Below are positions 38,201 to 50,200 of a stretch of 64,000 nt of DNA, piece after piece. A program made the position numbers and the translations under genes. The DNA is from Epinephelus fuscoguttatus. Its lineage: Eukaryota > Chordata > Actinopteri > Perciformes > Serranidae. How positions within the stretch are numbered: position 1 is the stretch's first letter; each line of letters begins with the position of its first letter. The stretch is taken from assembly GCF_011397635.1 (NCBI RefSeq), contig NC_064769.1, forward strand, positions 19,857,207 through 19,921,206. The letters are read 5' to 3'. The notes below the pieces were generated by a model, which saw nothing but the letters and a program-made list of their open reading frames with translations, ran no database searches and was not told where the DNA came from.

Positions 38201-41200
38201 TTTGCGAAATCAAATTATATTCCGATAATATGTCCGTGTTGTGTTCACAACTTGTTTCCTCTGCCCTGAATTAGCTAATGCAGATTTAAAGGGACAGTTC
38301 AAACCCAAAATCAAAAGTAAAATTCTTCCTCTTACCTGTAGTGCTACTTATCAATCTAAATTGTTTTGGTGTGAGTTGCAGAGTGTTGGAGATATCGGCT
38401 GGAGAGATGTCTGCTTTTTGTCAGATATAATGAAACTAGATGGCCTAATGGTGCTTAAAGTCCCCAAAAAATACATTTGAAAAACTCAACAGCAATGTCT
38501 CTTTGCAGAAACCATGACCTGGTTACTCAAGATAATCCACAGACCTTGTTGTGAGCAGTTTTGGAACGATATTCTTTCTTCTCTTCTTTCGTCTAGCACC
38601 ACTGAGTTAGCTAACGTTACAGCTCAGCTGAGGAGGATGCCATTGACATTTACATCTTGCTCGGTCACAAGCGGGAGCCTCTTGTCCATGAGTAGATGCA
38701 CGTTTCCTTTTGCGCAGTGATGTGGTTGGTGGGTGCAGTTTGGTAGAAAGAAGATAATTCCTCCATGAAACTGCTCACAACAAGGTCTGTGGATTATCTT
38801 GAGTAACCGTGTCGTGATTTCTAAAAAGAGACATTAATATTGAGTTTTTCAAATGTGTTTATTTATTTTTTGGCAATTTGAGCACTACAAAGGAGTGCCA
38901 TCTAGTTCCATTATATTGGAGAGAAGGCAGACATCTCTATGGTTGATATCTCCAAAACGCTTCAACGCACGCTAAAACCATCTACAGTGATATACACCGA
39001 TCAGCCAAAACATTTAAACCACTGACAGGTGAAGTTAATAACTCTGATTATTTTGCTGGGAAACCTTTGGTTCTGACGTTCATGTGGATACCACCTGACA
39101 TGTTCCACCCACTCAAACACTGTTGCAGACCAGGTACCCAATGCTGTTTCAGCTGTTGTAACAGGGAGAATAATTGTATGACTGCTCTGACAATGAGTGT
39201 ATTCCAAAGGATGATGCGATGCCACAGAGGGATGGGATGAAATATTATTTTCATAACTTTGTCCCACACATCCCTGTGTCACTATGCACGGGAGCAAGAA
39301 TATATGTAACAGCTACACAACACTGTCTCATTTGCATGAAAAATAACTGCAATATCGATCTAGCACTGTTTTGTTGAAGGACGTTCATCAGGCGAAACAT
39401 GAAGGCTCACAGAGGAATTCTTATGAACTCAAGGCCTTACATTTGCAGATCACATCCCATTACTCATATGCAGTAGGGGGCAGGGGAGTTGTAACAGCAG
39501 TCTCGCCCTTTTAACTTCCAGGAAAAGACGTTTTCCTCCTTAATTTGTTTGTGCAACACATCTGAAGCATTGCTGAGGGAGGAGGAGGAGGAGGAGGAGG
39601 GTGAACGTTAACATCTTGTCTGACTCCGTACCACCGAGAGGAAGACACTGTTGGGTCTGTATGATATGCAGCTCAGGGAGAGGTGTTAGGTTAACATGAA
39701 GGGGGGAAATACTGTTTATGGCACCAAAACACAAAACATGATTTAGACGATCACAAAATTGCATGTTGCTTTTTCAGTTTTTAAAAACGTTTTTGACCAC
39801 ATATATTCATTGAAAGGTAACTTTCATGTTTCACATTGCAAGAACAGGCAGTTTATGATGTTGCCATAACACAGAATTGTGCGCTTGGCCCCCCCACACA
39901 CACACACACACACACAACCACACACACACACACACACACAAAAATGTGCCCACGGCCCCTTCCTCATTTCCTCATTTCCCCAGGAATCCAGATTTCAGTT
40001 GGAGTTGTTTGTTCAGTGGTGAGCAGACCTCAGATTTCTGCCTGATAGGCATTTTTTATGCTGACTGCTCCTTTTTGCTGTTCTGTTGAAGCATTCTGCT
40101 TATTCTGAGACCCTTCTGTCAGAGTTGGACCATGACGCAGGTGCAGACATTGCAACAGCTGGTCTCAGTGGACATCTTACTGAGTTGGTTTAGACTTTTC
40201 TACATGTTATCCCAGGACTTAACGTTTAGGTTGCAACTTTAAAGTTGTAACCAGTGTTTATGTAGGGTATCTTGGCTTTCATCTTGGTATTTCAAGCTTC
40301 ATGTGGTGGTTACAGGGTGATGATGAGTCAGTTTCCTGTGAACCCGACCAGTTTAGGTTTTGTGAGGACTAATCTAGTTTGATAACAACTCTCTCCTTCA
40401 GGGTCAGATGTCTGGGAACATGCAGTACTGTATATGATAAAATCAATTGTGATACCTCTCCAAGGCATAATGGGTCACAAGCTATCAGAGAGCCTGCTCA
40501 GTATAATCTATGCTACGTGTCTGATCTGAACAAGTACTTTTTATTAGGATTTTAATCATGCGATGCATCGCAGGAAAAGGGAACAACTATCATTTTTTGG
40601 TGCAAAACATTACACACAGTACAAGCATTCATAACTTCCCCACATTGGAGGCTGCCACAGGCAGAACAGGACTTTTTTTTTAAACTTTCCTTCATGGTTG
40701 GTTTGCTGGTTGTGGTTAGATCCTCACAGACTTTCCAAAAACATTCAAGTCACTGCTGAGTCATTCTCCATTTGCTACGGGATGGGTCATAGTTTCCAAG
40801 AAAAGGCAGACGAGGACTTAACATCAACATAATGTACATGAATCTCAGTCTGTTTACTGTAAGCCATTCAGTAGACAGCCAATAATAGTCTGTAGGGACA
40901 GTATGCCCCATTAATACAGCTCTCCTCTCTGTGACACCTTGTTATAGCAGTTATTGAGTGGAACATTAGATTTAAAAGTTAGCAAAGTGATTTAAGTACA
41001 GGCTTTTTGGAGAACTCTCTGACCTTCAGCTTTTCCTCTATTCATTCAATCTTACAAGCTCTCGTGTCATTATTTAGCAGCATAGGCAGCTGTTTTGGGC
41101 TATAAAGCTCCTAAAAAAACACATTACACTACCTGTTAGCAGCTGTAAGTCAATGTTTTTCTCTCAGGAGTTGGTAGAGACCAAAACCAGAGCTACAAGA

Positions 41201-44200
41201 GAGTGAATACTGGACTAGGATTCACCAGGTGCACACAAGCTCAACCCGAAATGAATAACATTGTTGCTTTGTTATTGCAGTTATTGTATGGAGCATTAGA
41301 TTTAAAAGTTAGCACATGCTTTTTGGAGAGTTTCATCATTGAATTCTCTGACCTTCAACTTTTCCTTTATTTGTTCAATCTCACAAGCTCTCATAGTGTC
41401 ATTTTCATCAGCAGCAGGCAGCTGTTTTCAGCCAAAAAAGCTCCAGAAACCCACATTACACCACCTGCTAGCAGCTTAAAAGCTAGATTTTTCTCTCAGG
41501 AGTTGGTAGAGACCAAAACCAGAGCTACAAGAGAGTGAATACTGGACTAGGATTCAACAGGTGCACACAAACTCAACTTAATGATAATGTTGCTTTGTAA
41601 CTGCTCGATGTGTAAAAATTTGCCATATCAACATAAAGTGTGATTATGTCTCATTTCCACTGCCCCCAAGTGGCCAAAAATCAGTTATTCCAGGTCAAAG
41701 GATGTTTTTAACCTTGGATGACATCCCAGATAATACATAGAATGTGTTTTATAGTTTTGAAATAATGTTTGCACAATTAATCAGACATTTGGGGATTATG
41801 TATCTGTGAACATGCATTCAGAAATGTTTTTCTAATAAGACTCCTCTCTTCAACAGATGGTTCAAGTTGCTGGACAAGACTGGCAAGGCAGACAAAGACA
41901 GAGGAGAGGTGCTTGTGAACATCCAGTTCATGAGAAACAACATGACGGCCAGCATGTTCGACCTCTCCGCTGCCGGCAAATCCAGATCTCGCCTGGGCAA
42001 GTTCAAGGACAAAGTTCGTGGCAAGAAAAAGGAATCGGACACCGCATCCAACGTGGTGCCGTCCTTAACTCAGGTTCTGACAGACAGCGAGGGGGAGGAG
42101 AACGGGGACGGTGAGGTCGCTGAGGGCAAGGATGAAAAAAAGAAGAAACATAAAATGAAGTCTTTGTTTTCTCCCAAGTCTAACCTGCAGAAGAACATGT
42201 CCCAGTCCATGTCGGTTCTGCCTGCGAAGAACTCCTCACTGAGCGGCAGCCAGTCGTCTGGTCTCAATGTGGATTCCTCTGAAGGTTTATTTTATGACCA
42301 TTATTTCATTTATTTTCTCTTGTCCTCTGTGTTTTAAATGCATGTTAACTATCTCATGTCCTTCCAGGTAAAAAGAAGTTCAAGTTCAAGATACATAAAC
42401 GCTCAGGCAGCTCAGGCAACAAGGATTCCCCCTCTGGTCACCAAAAACAGGGCACTGTGGAGCAGAGTAACCTGTGCATCAATGGCAGTCATGTATACTG
42501 CGAAGAGCCGCCGCCTCGGACGTCTCGCATCGGCTCAAACTTCAGTATCGCCAGTTCAGGCCACGGATCCATGGAGGAGGTCCCTGAAAGCTCTCCTCCA
42601 TCTGTTGATTCACTAAGGGGGGTGAGGCAATATTCACCATGGACAGAGGAGGAGGAGGAGGAAAATATAAAAGAGGATGTGGGTGAACTAAGAGGGGAGG
42701 AAGAGGAAATGATTATGATGGAGGAGGAGAGGAGGAGAAAAGAAGAGGAGAGGGCTAGGAGACAAGAGGAAGAGCTTGCAGAGGAGAAAAGGAGACAAGA
42801 GGAACAAGAGGAGAAAGTTAGAAAGGAGGAAGAGGAAAGGATTAGAAGGGAAGAGGAAGAGAGAGCTCTGGAGGAGAAGAGGAGACAAGAGGAAAAGGAG
42901 AGGGTTAGGATAGAAGAATTAGAGCGTCAAAGATTAGCCGAGGAAAAGAGGAGACAAGAGGAACAAGAAAGAAGGAGAATTGAGGCAGAAGAGAGGGCAC
43001 AGGAAGAGAGGAGGAGACAGGAGGAACAAGAGAGGAGGAGAACTGAGGAAGAAGAGAGGGCACAGGAAGAGAGGAGGAGACAAGAGGAAGAGGAAAGGCT
43101 AAGGAGGGAAGAGGAAGAGCGTGAAAGATTAAGAGAGGAAAAGAGAAAACAAGAGGAACAAGAAAAAAGGAGAATTGAAGAAGTAAAAAGGCAGAGAGAG
43201 GAAGAAGAGAGGGCACAGGAGGAGAGGAGGAGACAAGAGGAAGATGAGAGGCTAAGGAGGGAAGAGGAAGAACGTGAAAGATTAAGAGAGGAAAAGAAAA
43301 GACTCGAGGAACAAGAAAGAAGGAGAATTGAGGAAGAAAAAATGCAAAGAGAGGAAGAAGAGAGGGCACAGGAGGAGAGGAGGAGACAAGAGGAAGAGGA
43401 GAGGCTAAGGAGGGAAGAGGAAGAGCGTGAGAGATTGGAAAAGGAAAAGAGGAGACTAGAGGAACAAGAAAGAAGGATTGAAGAAGAGAGAATTAGAAAG
43501 GAGGAAGAGGAGAGGGCTGAGGAAGAGAAGAGGAGGAGACATGAGGAAGAGGAGATGGTGAGGAGTCTTGAGTTAAAGAGGAGGCTTGAGGAACAAGAAC
43601 AGAGGCAAAGGGAGGAAGAGGAAAGGATTAGGATGGAGGAGGAAAGGGCACAGGAAGAGAGGAGGAGACAAGAGGAAGAAGAGCTTAAATTAGCAGAAGA
43701 AAAGAGGAGACAAGAGGAAGAAAAAAGAAGGAAGGAGGAGGAGGAAAGGGCTGAGGAAGAGAAGAGGAGGCGAGAAGAAGAGATGATGAGAAGACAAGAA
43801 GAGGAGCGTGAGGAAAAGAGGAAGCTTGAGGAACAAGAAAGGAGGAGAAGGGAGGAAGATGAAAGGATTAAAAAAGAGGAGGAGGAGAGGGCGAGGAGGG
43901 AAAAGGAAGAGTTTGAGAGATTGGTAGAGGAAAAGAGGAAGCAAGAAGAGGAAGAAAGAAAAAGGATTGAGGCAGAAGAAAAGATTAGAAGGGAGGAAGA
44001 GGAAAGGATAAGGCTGGAGGAAGAGAGGAGGAGAAAAGAAGAGGAAGAGCGTGAGAGGTTAGCAGAAGAAAAGAGAAAACTAGAAGAACAAGAAAGAAAG
44101 AGAATTGAGAAAGAAGAAAAAAGACAAAGGGAGGAGGAGGAAAGAATTAGGAAAGAGGAGGAGAGGAGACAAGAGGAGGAGGAGAGGGCTAGGAAGGAAA

Positions 44201-47200
44201 AGGAAGAACATGAGAGACTGATAGAAGAAAAAAAGAGACAAGACGAACAGGAACAGAAGAGAATGGAGGAAGAGGAGAGGATCAGGAGGGAGAAGGAAGC
44301 TGAAAAGGAGAAGAGAGAAGAGGAGGCCAGGAAGCTGGAGAAGGAGAAGTTGGCAAAAGATGCAGGAGAACAGAAGAAAAAGGAAAATAAAACCAAACCC
44401 AAAGCTCCAGGGAGGAAACCTAACGTGGCTGAGAGGAGCCCTGCACGAGTCACCTCTACTAACCCGTTTGATGAAGACTTCTCAGATCCTTCTGAGGAGA
44501 TTCTTGAGTCACCTGGTGGACCTGATAGCAGCACAGCCAAAGTGTCAACTGCTCAACAAAGGTTAGTCCAAGCAGTCTTATACTACAGACATGTCCTCTG
44601 TCTGGTCCAGGGGCCAATCACAGCTCATAGACTGATTTTAAATGCTCTATATTGGTTAATCCTCTTTTTATTTGTCTGTTTGGTGAATCACTTTACATTG
44701 TTTCCATTCACCTCACAATGGCAGGGCTATCATACAGTTTGTGGACATGCATCAAGTAGGTACTACGTATGTGTCCTCATGAAAAGACAGCAAATAAGCA
44801 GTTAACCTAACAGCAGATATTTCCTGTTAGATAGCAGACATGGCAACAGCAAAGAAGCGTAAAGTCGACAGCAAGGGCCATTGTATTTCAGAGTGGAGGA
44901 AAGTTGAATAGTTTTAGACTGAAAGATGAAGCCGTGGAGTTTTCAATTTGTATGTTTTTTTGTTTTTTTTTAATAACCCATATGATATGAGAAGCAGCTG
45001 GCCCCCAGGTATGTTCACATTTTCTAATCTGGCCCCCATTCCTAAATGTTTGGACACATGTAGATCAAAGACACTGTGATAGATACAGTATGTTTAACTC
45101 CAAAAATAATTTAACAGTGTGTTTACAGTAGGGCTGCAACTAACGATTATTTTCATTGTCGACTAATCTGTCGATTATTTCTTCGATTAGTTGACTAATC
45201 ATTTTATCGAAAAATGTGTTAAAATGTTGAAAAATGTCAGTCTGTCTCTCCCAAACCCCAAAATTATGTCATCTAATGTCTTGTTTCGTACTCACGCCAA
45301 AGGGTTTTAGTTCACCATCGTGGCAGAGTGTGTAAAGCTGCCAATATTTGAACGTACAGAAGCTGCTATAAGAGTATTTTGGGGTACTTTTATAGTACTT
45401 TTCTATGAAAAATGACTCAAACCGATTAGTCAACTACTAAAATAGTCACCAATTATTTTAATTGTCGATTAGTCATCGATTAGTTGACTAATCGTTGCAG
45501 TACTAGTTTACAGGTCCTTAAAAAGTCTTAAATTGTCTTAAATTCAGATTTGATGGATCTTGAAAGTCTTCGGTCACACTGCAAACAGGAAAAGAATCCA
45601 GGCACTCCAAACAAAAATGAGAATGAGGAAGGAAAGATCAGATTAAAAAGCCTTTAATATAATGGCCAACTCATTAAAAAGCCAACATGTTTCGACCACT
45701 GTTGGTCTTCATCAGGGCTGGAGAAATCTTCGGTCACACTACCGCAAAAATTTCTCCAGCCTGAGAGACCCAGTGACTGTTAACAATCATAGGACAGACC
45801 GAAGAATTGCAATAATAAATAGCATTTATGACAGTGATGAGATTTTGTTTTCTCTTTACATTAAACACATTAAACTTACTTTAATGTAACTAAACTTTAA
45901 ACTAAAACTAAACCTTACTGTTCATTTTGAACTGACATTATTGTCTGCACTTACCCATGTGTGTCACACATACGTAAATGTATAATGTGTATTTTCATTG
46001 CAGGCCTGGTCTTAAATTTCATATAAGGTTGTATAAAAAAGGTATACAATATCTGAAATTTGATTTGTATCTGTAGACACCCTGTATAAGAAACAAGTAA
46101 ACAAAAAACAACAACCCTTATTGTTTTGTTGCATATAAATAGTATAAATAAAACAAAATTAACAGAACAGAGCGGCAAAGGAGGTGGTGAAACAACCTGA
46201 TGAATGCATGATGAAACATGATATGAAGTCAGAGTCATTTACATCTAAAAAAAGCGTAATCTGAATGTGTCTTCTGTTTTTCAGTCTGTCACAACACAGC
46301 AACAGTTCTCTTTGAACGCAACCTTAAGCTGACACCTTCATGAAAGTTGCATAGCTTTGCTCTTGTACGTTCGTGAGGAGCGTGCAGACACATGTGTGTC
46401 TGTAAGCACGGATGTTTCATGTGTCAGCTGAGATTGGGAACCCATTGTACAGTCTTACCTCATTAGAGTGGGTGTCATATGATCAGGGAGTGAAAATGAG
46501 ATTTTCTTTTCTAGCTATATTCTAGCTATATTCAAAGCATTTGTTCTTTTTCTTTAATTAATGAAAGCTACAACAATAAGTGGATCCAAAGAAAATTAAT
46601 CACCAGCTGTTTTGATATTTAATTGTTTATTAAGTTTCCAAGCAAAAATGTCAAACATTTGCAGGTTCTAGCTTTTTAGATGTGAGATTTTGCTGCTTTT
46701 TTTGTCATTCATGATAGCAAACAAATACTCAAAGGGTTTTGGGAAATTGTGATGAGTTTTTTCACAATGTTTTGACAGTTTATAGACTAAGCAATCAGTC
46801 AGTTAATAATGAAAATAATCTGCAAATTAATTGCTAATGAAAATAATCATTAATGCAGCCCTAAAATCAGTCTTACTACATTATAATCCCTTTACTATGC
46901 ACTGCTTTTTCAAATAAAGATTCTGTTGTCCTTTGTTTTCTAATTATGCAACAGAAGGTTTTAAGATTTTAATATCTTTAATCTCCTTCACATCACCCTA
47001 GAAAAGTATTATTTTGTTTTCCTCATGAGATTATTTTCAATTAAACACTTAACTATGCTCAAATGTCAAGTTGTCGGTGTCTCATTTCCAGGATTCAATC
47101 TGCTGCATCATCCATGAGGAGCAATCCTATTTCCACTGATGAAAAAGATCCCATCAGCACTCAACGAGAGAAGCGACCGGCTCCTCGGCCTCCAGGAAGT

Positions 47201-50200
47201 AATCAAGCAGAGAGACAGAGTCAGAGGGAACAGGACGCATCTACACGCCATCTGGCACAAATTAACAAGCAGAGTAAAGACAAAGACGTCAAGACCGTCA
47301 GCGTTCTCCCTCAGCGCCTGGTGCAAATGATCGCCCCTCTGAGTAGGTCTCCCACAGATGCAAAGAACACCCAGAGCTTGACGCAAAGTAGCACCACCAG
47401 GGGAACATCAAATGCAGCCAAACACAATAAACGCCCTGCGCCGTCTAGACCGCGCTCTGCGGAAGAAGAGCCACCATCTGAACATAAAACAGCCCCGTCC
47501 TCTGATGGCAACATTTCCAATAAATGTGCCTCAGAGGCAAAACAAGCCCCGATTGTTTATGGCTTGAATCCATTTGAAGATGACGAGGATGAAAATGCAG
47601 CCCAAGATGATACCACAAGCTCTGGTAATACTGCTTCAGTACAATGGCCCCCAGCTGTGTCACAAGCTGCTGATAAAGATGCAGCCTCTCATGCTAAAAT
47701 CAAATCCTCAAAGACCCGTGCTCCCCCAGTTCCTGCACTGAAAGCTGCAACGCTGAGCACTTCAGTTGAACAAAACACTGACGGAGGCCATGTTACAGAT
47801 GAAACAGGTGTGACTGAAACTGATAACAGTTCACGTGACCCTGAGACTGTAAATCCTGTGCCTGACCAGGAGGTATCACCACAAGAGTCCCAGCCTGCGA
47901 CGGTGCAGAGTGCTGGAGAGGAGGCAGGTGGGAAGAAGGAAGGACCTCCTGTAGCGTCACGCAGGTGAGACAGTTAGCTCCTCAGCAGGATATTTATGCA
48001 ACTCAGATCACACACTGCTGGCTCCCAACATGATGCCTTTCATAAAAAGGAAAAATATTCACTACATTGCCAGGGCACCTATAAACACTATTAGTACAGG
48101 CACAATTAAATATAAAATGGAAAGATGTGGTTCTTGTCGCTGATTAGACAATAACCATGGTTTAATGGCGTTACAATACGGTCTCTTGTATGTTATTGCT
48201 CCTTTTTATTCACTCACCTCTCCACTTTCAACATGCTTCCTGCCTATCATCTGTTCCTGCCAAGTTACACATATAATCAGTGATTCCCAAAAAATACTTC
48301 CATGGGGCTTGCCTCACAGCTAGAGGGCTCTGGGTTTGAACCCGCTGTCCAACTGGGGCCCTTCTGTATGGAGTTTGCATGTACTTTCCGTGTCAGCATG
48401 GGTTTTCCCAGGGTTCTCCGACTTCTTTCCACAGTCCAATGACATGCAAGTTAGAGTAACTGGTGATTGCTCGTAGGTGTGACTGTGAGTGTGAATGGTT
48501 GTCTGTCTCTATATGTCAGCCTTATGATAGTCTAGTGACCTGTCCAGGGTGTACCCCACCTCTCACCCAGTGTCAGCTGGGATAGGCTGCAGCCCCCCGT
48601 GACCCTGAAAACGATAAGCGGTTGCAGATAATGACTGAATGAATGAATGAATGAACTTTCATGAATGTGTTGAGTGAAGAAGCACAGTGGTGGACTGACC
48701 GTGCTTATTTGACATGCTGTAATATGTTGAAAAATAACTGCAATTGAACAATATCACTTTGGCCAGCTAATCTGAAGACATTTGCAAAATGATACCAATA
48801 TTCCAACATGATTTCACTATGAAGCTTTGTAATATTAGTTAAGTTAATATAGCTTTGTCTGAAGACAACACTTACACTGTCATGAAATAAAAAAAATTCA
48901 TGCCCTCCGTCTTCTGTAATTTGGGGATTTGGACTTTTTTCTAATGTTTAGCTTGCTAGCTGTTAGAATTGGTTTGAATGAACACAAGAGGAGAAGGGAA
49001 GTTTTCTGTCTAGTCCTAGTGTGTGAAAGTACTCCAAGCTTGGGTCCTCTACCAGAGGCCTGGGAGTCGCAGTATCTTAGCTGTTCCTAGGACTGCACTC
49101 TTTAGGACAGTGACCTCAGATGTTGGAAGGCAAGGCAATTTTATTTATATAGCACCATTCATACACAAGGCAATTCAATGTGCTTTACAAGAGAAATACA
49201 TTAAAATAAAACATTAAAGGAACAATAGATCATTAAAACAAAAGCTAAAAGCAAGACAATAAATAGTTAAAAACAGTGCAGAAAATGCATTTAAAAAGCA
49301 AACATAAAGCAAAAGCAACAGCAGACAAATATAAAAACAATAGCTACAGATTATCCTAACAATAAATTACATATCTAGTTCACTGGTAAGCTACAGTAAA
49401 TAGTAATGTTTTAAGCCCTGATTTAAATGAGTTGACACTTTCAGCCGACCTCAGATATTCTGGAAGTTTGTTCCACAGGCGGGGAGCATAGAAACTAAAG
49501 GCTGCTTCACCTTGTTTGGTTTTGATCCTGGGAACACTGAGTAAACCTGTTCCAGATGATCTGAGGGGTCTGGATGCTTCATAACGTACAAGTATATCAG
49601 AGATGTATTTAGGCCCGAGACCATTTAGTGCTTTATAGACAAGTAACAAGATTTTAAAGTCTATCCTTTGACACACAGGAAGCCAGTGCAGTGATTTAAG
49701 CACTGGTGTAATGTGCTCCACTCTCTTGGTGTTGGTGAGGACTCTGGCAGCAGCGTTCTGGACAAGCTGCAGTTGTCTGATTGATTTTTTACTCAGGCCT
49801 GTGAAGACACCGTTACAATAGTCCAGCCTGCTGAAAATGAAAGCATGAACAAGTTTTTCTGTATCTTGTTTAGACAGAAATTCTTTTATTCTTGCTATGT
49901 TTTTAAGGTGGGAGTAGGCTGATTAAGACTGTACCTGGACTCTGCTGGAGCCACTCTCCCAGTTTGGGGGTCACAGCCCCCAGTGCTCCGATTACCACTG
50001 GCACCACTGTTGCCTTTACTCCCCACATCTTTTCGAGCTTGTCTTTCAGCCCTTGGTATTTTTCGAGCTTGTCGTGTTCCTACTTCCTGTCGTGTGGGAT
50101 TGCTACATCTATCCCCACTGCCTTCTTCTGTTGTTTGTCGATCAACATGATGTGCGGTTGGTTAGATGTCACCAGTTTGTCAGTCTGGATCTGGAAGTCC

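Noticed and set aside
42927-44540. 537-codon minus-strand frame rich in Ser and Leu
   Set aside because: Exact antisense of the purine-rich Glu/Arg repeat of rab11fip1; stop codons are rare there because the strand is nearly all pyrimidine. No domain and no splice or promoter context.
44562-44805. Extension of rab11fip1 exon 3 to the in-frame stop
   Set aside because: The GTTAGT donor at 44562 joins exon 4 in the right phase and restores a continuous protein through to the Rab11-binding domain; the tail is hydrophobic and non-conserved in character.
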